Source: Hordeum vulgare subsp. vulgare
Lineage: Eukaryota > Streptophyta > Magnoliopsida > Poales > Poaceae
Assembly: GCF_904849725.1 (NCBI RefSeq)
Contig: NC_058520.1
Span: 402,083,993-402,147,992, forward strand
Length of the DNA stretch: 64,000 bases
Direction: 5' to 3'
Under the pieces are notes generated by a model, which worked only from the letters and a program-made list of their open reading frames with translations, was not told where the DNA came from and made no database searches. Position 1 is the first letter of the stretch; every line of letters begins with the position of its first letter. The position numbers were made by a program, and so were the translations under genes. Below, in pieces: positions 19,750 to 31,823 of this stretch.

Positions 19750-21887
19750 ATGTTAAGAAGTTAGCCTAAGATTATGCCATGTCAAAATGGCCAAAGATGT
19801 TAATGGACTCGAAGACAAGTGTGCATTGCAATCTAGTTGGTAAGGACTTCGAGACAGTTAACCAGCCCGATCCAACTATGGATCATGAAGAATGGATGAA
19901 GTTTTTTGAATCCTTTGGTAGTGAGTCAAGCAAGGAGATAAGAAATCATGTCCATAATTTTTGGAAAAAGCTGTCAGTTAACCACCGTCTGAGCCCTCGT
20001 GGTTACAAATCTGCAAAATCCAAGTGAGAAAAGGAGGTCGTAGAGTTCATAGCCCCGGGTAAACAACCTCTATTCTGGGATCATCGAGATCGTGCTTGGG
20101 CCTTCCATTTTGTCTGGGCCCGTGCAGTGCAAGACCCAAACAGTAAGGACTTTCTCCTACTGACGCAACACCTTTGCTCGACAGAGGAGAACTTGGTAAT
20201 GTCAATCACCACTAAATAATTAGTCCCCAGAGTTTATTTATTATGTACCATACTAATTGTTTACCAAAACAAATGTATTTTTTGTAGGGAATAATAAAGC
20301 AGGAATTTTGACCAGGTCCTCATGAATCTCCCCACGGCTATAGGTATGATGGCCCTCTTACCCGGGTAGTGAACATGAGTTTTGAGGTTAATAGGAAGCT
20401 CCATAGTGGGCATGTGTTGGGAGGGGGAAAGATGTTGTGGGACAACACCTACCCCGAAACCAAATAACTTCAAAATATAGAAGGAAGTACGTAAGCAAAA
20501 CTAAGTTAGATGGAGTAATAGATGAAATAGTCGACAAAAGGTTCGTAGAAATGTTTCCGCACGACGCGCCAAGTCCTACCCAATAGCATACACCTACCGT
20601 CACCCGTCATCCATGTGCAACCCACTTTATTCCATGCTGGATGCAAGCCAACGTGGATGGTATGAAGACAAGGATGGCCAAGGGTCAAATCATCCCATTT
20701 ACCGACGGTAGAAGAATGACGCACGGGGTCATCCTGCCACTTGGCATGACGAGGGTGCAGGTGCAGGAGGTAGTGACAGGCATTGAAACTTGGTCATTGC
20801 CTTATCCCCTAGAAGACGGTATCGCTATGTTATGGCAAGTGACCTAGAGCCACCTGTATAAGTGGTCAATGAATGATATAGAGGAGATTCCCCATGGATA
20901 TGTCGACACCGGAGACGTAGTGCCAGATAATCCACATTCAGGGGAGAAGAATGCATGTGACACTTGCGGACCATATGTGGACAAACCACACATGCCTATT
21001 GTCATCCCCGAATGGCATCTATCTGACTCTATGTTGGGGACCCTCTTGATTGATCTTCAAATGCTACACGCCCATGTGGTAGATAAATCAAAAAAAGGTC
21101 AACAAGGATACATGACCAATTTGATATGATGTTATGGTTTTGTCCACGAGTGTTTGGAAGACAGAATTTATTTGGCCTTTAATGAGGTCATCCATGCAAA
21201 TATCTTCTCTCTTAGCGCAACCTTCCCAGAGTTAATGAGGTTCTTGGTACTTCATAGAGCTATAGATACCCTACTCCCATATGGTAATGCGTCCTTACCT
21301 GATCCTTTTTACATTCATTGCCACAACCTAGAAACCACAGAAGGCCGACATGTCATCTCGGACTACCTGTTCCCACTCTTTATTGTCAATCATCCACACA
21401 CGGACACCTTTCTAGTGCCTAATTGCCACATATAAGTCGCTAACATTCACTAATTTACTTTGAAACATATAAATGGCCTTGTGGTTTGATCTCATTCAAT
21501 TGTTTGCACGGCGACCAACATTGGATCATTATCGCACCATTGCTGACGCATGGCTTGGCTTACTTATTCAATTCGAAGAGACACCCTAAGAAACAACGGA
21601 CCATATTGAAGAAGGCTCTAAATGATGCTCTCACCAAGTGTAAGAACTTGAGAGAGACTATAACAGAGAATTCAAAATTCAGGTTCTTCACTAACGCTTG
21701 TTGCTATCAAGAACAAAATGTGGAAACCTCTCATAGGTCTGGATATTGTGCCATGGCTATCATGGATGACTTTTTCAAGGAAAAAATATATGTGTAATCA
21801 TAGCCAGATCATCAAGTGGACCAAAGAGATGGAGAGGGACATAGACATAGGGGAACTATTTACAAATCATAGCCGCTTCCAAAAGGT
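19750..21887 (+). pseudogene. Decayed CACTA-like transposon fragment with Ulp1-like (C48) domain
   Basis: Several plus-strand frames read in series. 19779-20027 continues through a stop into a segment that ends at a likely intron. 20641-20847 has a VILPLGMTRVQVQEVV pattern seen in CACTA-associated proteins. 21486-21797 has the C48 peptidase layout: His in HWIIIAP, then an aromatic FNS where Asp is usual, Gln in CCYQE, Cys in SGYCAM. Loss of the Asp and many stops show it is not functional. No CACTA termini are present; both ends are cut by LTR insertions. It may instead be a MULE-captured Ulp1 gene. Confidence 0.5.
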
Positions 21888-22381
21888 TGATAACCCACAA
21901 GTATAGGGGATCGCGACAGTCTTCACGGGTGGTATTTCAACCTAATTTATTGATTCAACACGATGGGAGCCAAAGAATAGTTATTGATCGTACCAGTTGA
22001 GTTGTCAATTCAACCGCACCTAGGATATCTCTCTACAACAAGGATTTAGTAGCACAACAAATGATAGTAGTAAGAGTAATAGTGACAACAGCAATTTTGG
22101 TAACGCTAGTAACGGTAGTAACACTAGCAATTGAGTAGGATGTGTGACAGTAGCAACAAAAGTAGTAATTTAGCAAGATTATGTATACGTAAAGCGCAAG
22201 CACTGGGATCAGTGATGGATAATGATTTGGATGACATTGATTATGTAACAGCTACACACTAGGGCGACACAAAACTAGCTTCAATGCATCAATATAATGT
22301 AGGCATGTTTTTCGTATAGTCAGACATTCTTGCGATAAGAACTTGCATGGCATCTTGTGTCCTACCCTCCGTGTCAGCGGG

Positions 22382-25300
22382 TGTGACGCCCTTGATTTGA
22401 TCGTATGCTAATCATACACAAAAATGAGTACGACCAAGCTCAGGGACTCACAGGAGGGTATCACAACACAACTCTAGACACAAATAAAAACATACAAGCT
22501 TCGTATTACAAGCCAAGGGCCTCGAGGGCTAGAATACAGATGCTCGATAAACACACGAGTCAGCAGAAGCACTAATTTTTGAGTACAGACATAAAACATG
22601 GCAAAGCCTTAGAGAAGGCTAGCACTAAAGATACATCAATCAAACGAGGCGAGGCCTCCTACCTGGTAACCTCCTACACTACTCATGGTCGTTAGCAGAC
22701 TCCACGTAGTAGTAGGCACAGTCAGGGTAGTAGGCGTCGTCGACGGGATATGCCATCTCCTGGGCCCCATCATCTGGTTGCAGCAATCGGATCAAGGGGA
22801 AACGGGGGAGCAAAGCAATGGTGAGTACTCATAAAAAGTACTCGCAAGACTGACATCAGAACTAGGCTAAGTTATGCATCAGTATCAAAGGAATGGGGTT
22901 ATATCTGGACTGACTTCATCAATACGAGAATAGAGAAAAGGTCTAGTCCAATCGAAGACTAGCATCTTCAAGGGGTCTTGCAGCAATAGACGAGATAGAG
23001 CAAGTAACACAAGTATATAGTCATATTGTTGCATCAAAATTATTTAAGATCACGCCCAAAGATTCTTCCTTGACTCCCTGCGAGGGAGCAATCCCGGGGC
23101 CAAACATTCCGCTTAAGTAACAATTCTAGTTGTATTAGATTAGTGCACAACTCCAAGTCGTCCTGTAACTATGGACACGACTATCCGAATAGTTAATTTT
23201 CATCCCTGAAGGGCTGCATCAAGTTTCCCTTCACGTTTGAGAAACTCTGGCCGGACACACTTTCCTAGGTTATGCCTGACCTCGGAACATCAACACGTCG
23301 CAACCCCACCTAGGCTCAACAGAGAGGCGAGCCCGCCGGTCTAAATCCTAAGTGCGCAGGAGTCATGGGCCCATCACCCTTTGCACTCCTCCATGATGCG
23401 TGGGCGGCCGAGGTCATTCCTAGCACCTCTTATACAAGCACAATGCCTATGTGGACCACTCGGGCACGCGCCACTCCGTTGCTAACGTCTGAAGAGCTTT
23501 GGCTGATACCACAACGTCGAGAACCCATAACTTCTCCCACGTGATGGTTAGTGCGAAAAGGTCTCCGACCAACCCAGATCAAATACCCAAATCTCATTAG
23601 CATTTTAATTAGCTCACCGTCACAGTCACGTGGGAATCCAGCCGCAACACACCATTCATCAATGTTCCGAGTAACAAGGTCAAGTAACTGTGTGGCTATA
23701 ACATCAGAGGAATCCGAGGTATCACCCTTGATGGATTCTGAATGATGTAACCGTCAAGGTGGCTAACGAGGAATAACCCTCCGAGAACCACCGTCGGTTA
23801 ACTACACTACAGAGCTAACATCAGGAGTACGTATCGAGGTGCCACCCTCGTTACTCGATAGTAGCCCTGCAGTGTCGTACAACAAGGGGGTGGGAAGTGA
23901 AGTATCGGGTCTTGGCTCGTCGATCATGTAATTGAGACTTGACGATAAAGCGGGGCGACTAGACTAAGGGGTCACAGGGGATGACTGCTCCACCTAAACT
24001 AAATAGTTTAAATTGTGGTAGAGTAAAGTAGCAGTTTATCAAAAACGGGCTATGCATCAGATATAAGAGCCAACTACATCAGTAGCAAAATTCTAATGCA
24101 AGCACGAGGGAGAAAGAATGGGCGATATAGGAATGATCAAGGGGGTTTGCTTGCCATGTTGCTCTACGGCAAGGGGCTGATCATCACGAGGGTAGTCATA
24201 CCTGGCAGCAGCGTTAGTCTCACGCTCTACCGGAGAGAAGAGTGGGAAGAAACAGTAAATATAAAGCACAGATGTAACACGATGCATAGCATGGCAATAT
24301 GCAGGGCTAGGCATGCACTAACGCAATATTAGTCGTTATGGACGGATCGGGAAATTATCTGACGATATTTCCTGGGTCTCTAGCAACTACCGGATAGGCG
24401 AAACGATGGAAAAGTTTTATGTTCACTATGATAGAGACGCGTGACACACGAACACATAGCATATCCGGGTTTGTCTCATTTTACTAATCAACTTTCTTGT
24501 ATAAAACTTTTCCATCCGGATTACGGATTATTTTCTATTAATTTTCAAAGCTTTATTAATTAATTCAGAATTAACAAATTTAATTGAATTCAATAATTAA
24601 AAATGACATCAGCATGATGTCACTGTGACATCAGCACTCAACAATCTTAGTTGACTCATCAATTATGACCAATGGGTCCCACACGTCATACTCACATTTC
24701 AATTTAGTTTAATTATCAAATAATCACGTTAATTAAGGGGGGACCCATGTGTCATTCTATACTGAAATTAATTAATTAATAGATTTAATTTACTCAGCTT
24801 AGATTTAATTAACCTAATTAATCATCCAAATTAATTACCCTGATTAAATACTTTAATTAAATTGGACAAATTAATTAGGGATTTAATTAAGTCAACTAAT
24901 TAACCATTAATTAATTACATAACTAATTAACTTATTAATTAACTAATTAACTAATTCAATATTATTTATTTATTATATTGCAATTCTATTTATTATTGCA
25001 TATTCTTTTTAGCGTTTTAACAGGGGCGCGCCCCACTGTCATCCGATGTGGAGGGGGGTTAGTGGGGCTGGTGGGGGATTAGCCCCACTAACCAGCAACA
25101 AGGGCTGCAGGGTGGCGTGGAACAAGGGCAGGGCGAGGCCAGGCCAGGCGAGGGGCACTCATGGCGAGTGGCGGTTGGGCGCCGACGGCGAGGGCCAATG
25201 GCCGTGCGGGGGTGGCAGCCGGTGGCGGCGGCGTGCGGTGGGACCGGGGTCGACTGAGGCCGGGCTAATGAGAGGCGATAGCGGCACGGGGCGATAGCCG

Positions 25301-26375
25301 ACGTGTGTGGGAGTGAGGGCCAGTGCGGCGAGGCCACGGGGTGATGGAGCGATGGCGACGCCGGAGCGACCCACCAGAGGGAAGCACAGGAAAGGAGGGG
25401 GGAGAGGCTCACAGCGGTGCGGTGGAGGATGGCAGCGTGCTTGAGGAGGGGCGAGGAGGTGCCGGTGGTGAGGAGGAGGCCGGGGAGGTGCGGTGGTGCC
25501 AGCGGTGGCCGGCAGGGGCCGGCGACGCACTAGGACCACGCGGGGTCTGGCCACGGTGGGGGTAGGGCGTCGGCGACTGGTGCGGGGGCGATGATGGAAA
25601 TGGCCGTTGCCAGCGGGCTCCGAAGAGCCCGATAGGTGCGGGGGCGAGGAGACACCATGGTCGTGGGGAGCGGGTGCTCCTGATCCCAATCCAATTGGGG
25701 GGAGAGACAGGAGAGTGGGAGGCGAGTGGGCAAGTGGGTGGAGAGGGGTGTCGGTGGGGAGGGGGTATAGCCCCCGATGGGAAGATGGGCCGGCCGGTTG
25801 GGTCGCTGGTCCGGTGGTGTGGCGAGCCTGTGCCGAGGCCTAGGGGGAGGAGGGACTTAATCCTTTTTGTTTTTTTGTTTTTAGCCCTTTTCCTTTTATA
25901 AAACTTTTATCTTTTATATTTAAAACAGTTTTTGTTTTAGTTTTATTTTTAATTTAAAAATACCTTTGTCATTTTTATAACTTGGTTCCTTTTTCATGTT
26001 GCATATTAGGTAATGCCACCAAAAAGTTTGGGGGCAACTGAAATAGGTTTGGATATTTTCGTAAGTCAAAAGGCCTCCTATTTACCCTTTTGGCCTCAGT
26101 TTCAATTGTTTTAGAGCTTTTAAATACTTACGAAAACGTTGGTTTATATTTTATAAAAGCTTAGGGAACATTTGCAACCTAAGCATGATTTTTAATTTGA
26201 AGTTTGTAAAACTTTAAAATCCATGTTTTAAATGAGTTTGAATTGCAAGGCAATTTGAATTAGAGTTTGATTCCAACACTCATCATAATTGGATTAGCAA
26301 AATGGATTAGCCTAATCCTCGAGTTAGTGTAGCTTGATTGCAAGAATTACTGTAGCATGATCCGGGGATGTCACA
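22382..26375 (-). repeat. Solo LTR, 3994 bp, Tekay/Del- or LARD-like, TSD GCGGG
   Basis: The minus strand starts TGTGACATCCCCGG and ends AGGGCGTCACA. It is flanked on both sides by GCGGG (22377-22381 and 26376-26380). It has an AT-rich zone (24490-25000, many TTAATTAA steps), a GC-rich zone (25020-25860) and no believable gene. It shares order and several motifs with 59754-63904, including GAGTACT/AGTACTC arms and a CGACTATCCGAATAGT block. No internal domain or second LTR is present. The ~4 kb LTR length fits large-LTR Gypsy families; the family name is not certain. Confidence 0.82.
24490..25000. repeat. AT-rich low-complexity zone
   Basis: Irregular repeats of TTAATTAA and AATTAATT without a fixed period, inside the 4 kb solo LTR. 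It marks the border to the GC-rich block that starts at 25020. Confidence 0.7.
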
Positions 26376-27300
26376 GCGGGGTCCTATTGGAAACGAACAG
26401 ATATTAATGCCTCCTTTTAATAGAGAACTAGAACAAAACATTAACACATGGTGAATACATGAACTCCTCAAACTATGGTAATCATCAGAAAGAATCCCAA
26501 TTATTGTCACCTTGGGGTATGCGGATCAAGACACGTAATAGGTAACTAGAACTTGCAAGATAGGATCCAAATTACTCTCATATTCATGAAAACATAAAAG
26601 GTACATATCTGAAATCATGGTACCCGGGCCCTAGTGACAAGCATTAAGCATAGCAAAGTCATAGTAACATCAATCTCAGAACATAGTGGACACTAGGGAT
26701 AACGTCATATCAAACATAAATCGATTACATGATCAATCTCATCCAATCCCAGTGCTGTCAAGCAAGCCTACAAATGGATTACTCACTCCCGGTGGTGAGC
26801 ATCATGGCGGTGTTGATGATGAAGGGTTGGTGATGACGATGGCGACGAATCCCCCTATCTGGAGCATCCAACACACTCCATATCACCCCTCTGGAGGAAG
26901 AGCGGGAGGTGATGGGGGCTCCATCTCGTGAACTGCGATGAAAACTTATCTCTGATTTTTTGTCCAAAGAGGTGATTTTACAGGACTGGAATTAGGGTCG
27001 GAGGAGCCATATGGGCCCCACAAGCCATCATGGCGGGACCAAGGGGCGCCTTCTTGGCTTGTGCCCCCCGGCAGTGTTTCACCGGCACATTTTCGCTCCA
27101 TAAATCCTTATAATTGGCAGAAATAATTCACAAAAAGTTTAGTTGCATTTTGAGAACTTCTATTTCTTCGCAAAAATAACACCAAGGTAGTTCTGGTGAA
27201 AACAGTGTTAGTCCGGGTTAGTTTCAGTCAAATCATGCAAGTTAGAGGCCAAAACCAGAGTAGAAGTGTTTGGAAAATTAGATACATTGGAGACGTATCA

Positions 27301-27312
27301 ACTCCCCCAATC
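27301..27312 (-). other. Polypurine tract of minus-strand Sabrina-type element
   Basis: The minus strand reads GATTGGGGGAGT directly before TGATACGTCTCC. Same position and core GGGGGAG as 16162-16170. Confidence 0.8.
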
Positions 27313-29619
27313 TTAACACATTGCTTGTCATGAAGCAATTCAATTGATTAACTGAAAGTGATAAAGAAAACTTTTGCATACTCTTTTGTTCTCGTTGTTA
27401 TACATATGTTTAGCCATTATTCAGGAGCATAAATCATAAATAAGCACATCTATGATAATAATTTGAGCATCATATCCAATCATGGCAAAACATAACCAAC
27501 TAGTAAGGAATAATAAGGATCTCACATACCAACAACTTGTCAAAAAAATCACGATATAATATGGTGACATGGTATCTCACTAGCCCTTTTGAGACCACAA
27601 AACATAAATGCAGAGCACCTTTGGGATTCAATCAATGACTAAATATTATAATTCAAAATAGAAAAGATCCTAGTTACAATCATATCCCGCATTTTCTAGA
27701 CTCATTGCATAAAAATGACAATAGTGCTCTCCAATCTGGTGTTGTAAGTAAGAGGGTGATGACTCAACATAAAAGTAAATAGATAGGCCCTTCGTAGATG
27801 GAAGCCTTGATTTGCACATGTCCTGCAACTCGAGTTTTTAAAGCACAATTGAAAATATGATTTTGAGTGGTGTTCTTTACTGTCAATGCTACGACAAAGA
27901 TTTTTATTATCTTCCATGCTAAACTCATTATTGGTGGTTCCCAAACAGAATTGTAGAGTTTGACTCCCATCAACCATCCATACACAACCATGGCTAGCCG
28001 AATCCACGGGTTCCCTCCGACATATCAACTTTCCTAAGGAGCTTTGTTTTAATTTAATTTAGATTAAGCAGGACTGGGCATCCTTGTTACCAACCTCTCT
28101 TGTGCAATGACGGTGAATAAACATCCGTCGTGATAATTACTTACTTAGCATGGAAGATAGCTATCACTCCGTCACTCCATGAACGGTACGAGTGCACAAA
28201 AGAGATGTTTGTTTGAATATTTAGAGGTGGCACATGCAAATTTACTCGGAACGGTAGGGTATTACCGCATATAGGTAGGTATGATGAACTCATGTGGAAT
28301 AACTTGGTTTTAAGTATATTGGATGCACAAGCAACATTCCCTCTTAGTAAAGGTGGAGGCTAGCAAAAGATTGGGAAGCGACCAACTAGAGAGCAACAAC
28401 GTTCATGAACATGCATTGAAAATAAATCAACTTTGGACAAAGAATGGGTAAGATGTAAACACTCTTAATTTAAATATCATGAAGGCTCCAATGGTTTTGA
28501 ATCAACTACATGTTTGCACACGGGCCACCTCAAACCACTCGAGTTACTCAAAGGAAAATACCAGATTACCATACAACATCATAACCATTTTAATGCATGT
28601 TGACACGTAAGGGAAATCATTATCAACTCTTAGCTATTTAAGCCTGGCATGAAAAGCTGTCATCTCTAATTGTCATCACAAGCATGTTCATTCATGATAT
28701 ACTGAATAAAATTCGAATGAGCCAACATATTTACAAAAACGAAAAACAAGAAGAGTTCATACTCGTTTCCTTTGCCACAGTCACTTCGTAAAATATCGTC
28801 ATTATTGCCTTTCACTTTCACAGTCGAATGATGTGATACTAATAGAGGTGCAGTGGTGTCGTGGACAAAGCTGGAATCTGCGGGGCAGTTTTAAACAAAG
28901 AGGGAGACATGGTAATATTGGCTCTTCGTTAGATTAACAACAAAGCACATGAGAGCCATCATTTTCATCATGGTCTTCCCTTTTCAAGACTCAACAAAAG
29001 GAAAAGGAATTGAGAGAAACACACTAAAATATTTTTGGATTTTTTGTTTTTCTTAAGCAAGGAAAAATAAATTAACGAAAACAAGAACGTGGAAAACTAT
29101 TTACACTTGAAAGCTCCCAACAAGCAAAAGGAAATATTTTCGGGTTTTGTTTTAGTTCTAGCATACTTGAACGGAAAAGAAAAACCAACAAGAAGCGAGA
29201 AATATTTTTGGATTTTCTATATATTTTCAAACACACAAGAAGAAAGCAAAAAAAAAGAAGCTAATCACGGATATACAATGAAACAGGATGAACACCGACA
29301 ATTTATATGAAGTGGGTGAACATGAATGTAATGTATGTGAGGAGTGCGTACTCCCCCAAACTTAGGCTTTTGCCTAGCTTGGTAATCACCACTTGTAGTC
29401 TCGGAAGTGGTTGAGATGGTAGCTTGTTGGGGCATTCCTGGTTGCCTCTTCTGCAAGGCGAGTAGCCTCTAGTGCACCTTTGTAGTCACACACTTCGTTC
29501 TCAAGAACGTAGTATCTCTCGCAAACCTGAAAATTAAAGAGGGAACGTGCAGGCAAAATAACAGGTAATGGCGTGTATTTCTCAAAATTAAGTTATACTC
29601 ATATCCTCTAGACTAATTT
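27313..29619 (-). other. Long 3' non-coding tail of Sabrina-type element
   Basis: No coding potential seen on either strand. It is about 2.3 kb here against 0.57 kb in the plus-strand copy, so one copy has lost or gained sequence. The part near 29340-29390 contains a second CCCCCAAACTTAGGCTT tract, the reverse complement of a PPT-like AAGTTTGGGGGAG. Confidence 0.6.
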
Positions 29620-30280
29620 ACAATGAACTTATGAGTATGCATAACTTCGTAATCTAAATATCTATCGAGCAAAATAGGGTGATTACGTTGAGGTGACACT
29701 CCCAGTTGTGCAGCTATACGGGAGGGATAAATTCCTCCATACAATTCTCCGTTGCTAGAGTTAGAATGCAACCTTTGGGAAACAATTGCACCAAGGTTAT
29801 AGAGTTGTTCACTAGTCACTGCAGTGTGAATAAGGGTCAAATCTTGTTTTCCTACTACGCATTTCTTGTTAAATAGTGTGAAGTAACGAGTAGAGGGAAC
29901 TGAATGCTTTTAATTCTAGCATGCACCAGTCGTCTATTTTCTCCAATAGAGAGGCTTTCGAGGAACAAATTATAATCAATTTTTGATGGTTTCTCAGGTG
30001 AATCCCAAAGTTGGAGCTTTCATGGGATAGAAAATTCTTCTAGACTCCTCCTAAAGGCTATTTCATAAAGATTAAATAAAACTCTAGAAGTACTAGAGAG
30101 ATAACGGAATCCATGCGTGAATGTACGGGTATGGTTATAATGTTGAACACACTTATGTGTGACGAAGTAGGTGAGGCCGGTGTTATTTATGAAATGATCA
30201 AATTCCTCCTTGATACTTGCATTCCTCATGAACTCGTCACTTGGCCATCGGTAGGATTTGGCATCAACCATGACTATCTG
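29620..30280 (-). pseudogene. Athila ORF1-like frame, decayed
   Basis: The best open part is 30020-30271 with YRWPSDEFMRNASIKEEFDHF, THKCVQHY and SSTSRVLFNLYEIAFRRSLEEF. It is clearly the counterpart of the frame at 14987-15592. Downstream, the reading frame is lost, but a fragment at 29613-29840 keeps the LGAIVSQRLHSNSSNGELYGGIY type C-terminal end that the plus-strand copy lacks. Confidence 0.7.
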
Positions 30281-30619
30281 ATTAGCCCGAGGCTCTATCT
30301 AAGCTTGACTTATCGAGCCCTCGCTCGATGATTCATCTCAAGTACGCTTTCTCGAGGAACTCCTCTTGAAGAAACTCATCTCCCTAAGCACAAATTTCTA
30401 AAATTTTCGAGCCACAAAAATATGTCAATAAAACTGTATGAGAATAATAGCAACTACTCATATGGGTACTTGGAACTTATATCAAGCATTCATGCTACTT
30501 GGAACTTCAATATTTTAACATGCATGCTCATTTTGTGTAGCACAAAGTGCAACAATTTATTCCAAATGTAAAATAGTAAGGCAAAAACTAAATGGAGAGA
30601 TGGAGGAGCCAGATAACAA

Positions 30620-31020
30620 GGAATAATTTCCTCAAAACAGTTTCAGAAACGGGTTTCCGTGCAAAGGGATCAAAAAATTCAGTTTCTGGAGGAAGACCAC
30701 GGGAGAGAGAGATCTAGGGATTTTTTCTGGAGGTAGGAGATGATGTGATCTAAAGGGATAAGGCAGGGGATTGTGGGCCCCACAAGCTATCACAGCGCGA
30801 CCAGGGGGGCGCCCTGTTGGCTTATGGCCCACAGTTGTGTCTCCTTGTTGTTGTTTTTATGCCAAAGTTTTTCATTTATTCCAGAGAAAATCATGTTAAA
30901 AATTTACAACATGATGAGACTTATTATTTTTGGGTCATTTTTGTATGGTACGGAAAACTCAGAAAACAGGGTAATCATGGCATTTTGTTTTTCTATAGCT
31001 AAGACAACAGAGAATAAACT
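30620..31020 (-). other. LTR-like internal block of minus-strand Sabrina-type element
   Basis: Counterpart of 14440-14620. Reading the minus strand it has a TTCTCTGGAATAAATGAAAAA tract and then the GC-rich inverted repeat with arms at 30772-30786 and 30819-30833. The CTCCTACCTCC...AAAAAATCCC stretch then corresponds to 14635-14650. It lies between the protease stop (31147) and the Athila-type ORF start (about 30280), as in the other copy. Confidence 0.65.
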
Positions 31021-31146
31021 AAGAGTTGTGAATACTCAATTCATCAATCACATGTCTTTCAAAAAGGATCCATTAGTAAGGTTGATCAAGTCTTATTAAT
31101 AACCGTTTCCGACTAACATGAAACCATATATTTTATTGGTACATCA

Positions 31147-31823
31147 CTAGGTTACATCAATGTGGATTTGCATCTCCCCTACAATAAGATTATAGTATTT
31201 CTTTTTCTTGGCAATAGTTAGAGGGATTGTAAAATCTCCAATGATGACCGTGGGAATAGGCTCAATGACATTAATATTGTTAACCAGAGTTTGCTTCTTT
31301 GGAAAATGCACCATATGTTGCTTGCCATTAACATCAGAAGTGACCTTGCTTTTGTTGCAATCTATAACAGCCCGTGCACTATTAAAAAATGGACTACCAA
31401 GGATGATCGACAAATCGTCGTCCTCGGGCATATCAAGAATAACAAAGTCTGTTAAGATAGTAACATCTGCAACCACAACGGGGACGTCCTCGCAAATTCA
31501 AATAAGTAAGGCAGTTGATTTTTCAGCCATTTGCAAAGATATTTAAGTGGATGTAACTTTACCCAATTCAAGTCCGTTATAAAGGGAAAAGGCATAACAC
31601 TAACACCAGCTCCTAAATCAGATAAACCATTTTTAACATAATTTCTTTCAATAGAGCAAGGTATTTTGGGCATACCTGGCTCTCCCAACTTCTTAGGCAT
31701 TCCACCGTCAAAAGAGTTATTAGCACACATAGTAGCAATTTCAGTTTCGGGTATATTTCTTTTATTGGTAATAATATCCTTCATGTACTTAGCATACATA
31801 GGCATTTTCAATATATCAGTCAA
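31147..31823 (-). pseudogene. Gypsy aspartic protease (Sabrina type)
   Basis: Two overlapping frames. 31452-31823 carries KYMKDIITNKRNIPE, the PKIPCSIERNYVKNGLSDLG active site (DLG kept) and VSVMPFPFI. 31147-31476 carries ILTDFVILDMPEDD, SIILGSPFFNSARAVIDC and the end DVT-TAG. A frameshift near 31460-31560 splits them. The final stop is at the same place as in the plus-strand copy (12795-12797), supporting a natural gag-protease end without pol. Confidence 0.8.

Larger units (their letters stand above)
21888..27300 (-). repeat. 3' LTR of minus-strand Sabrina-type element, split by a solo LTR
   Basis: Left edge TGATAACCCACAAGTATAGG (element 3' end), right edge AGACGTATCA (element LTR start on the minus strand). 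Without the 3994 bp insert and one copy of its duplication, the LTR is about 1414 bp. The right part holds the inverted repeat GGGCCCCACAAGCC (27013-27026) with GGCTTGTGCCCCCC (27056-27069). Confidence 0.88.

Noticed and set aside
25046..25843. Several overlapping open frames on both strands in a GC-rich block
   Set aside because: They lie within the GC-rich part of a 4 kb solo LTR, have biased Gly/Arg/Pro composition, overlap on opposite strands and match no domain. Expected by chance in GC-rich DNA.
22382..26375. DNA transposon with TGTGAC/GTCACA inverted termini
   Set aside because: Termini are short TG..CA type, duplications are 5 bp, a TATA box is present in the relative and no transposase is found. 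Solo LTR is the simpler reading.
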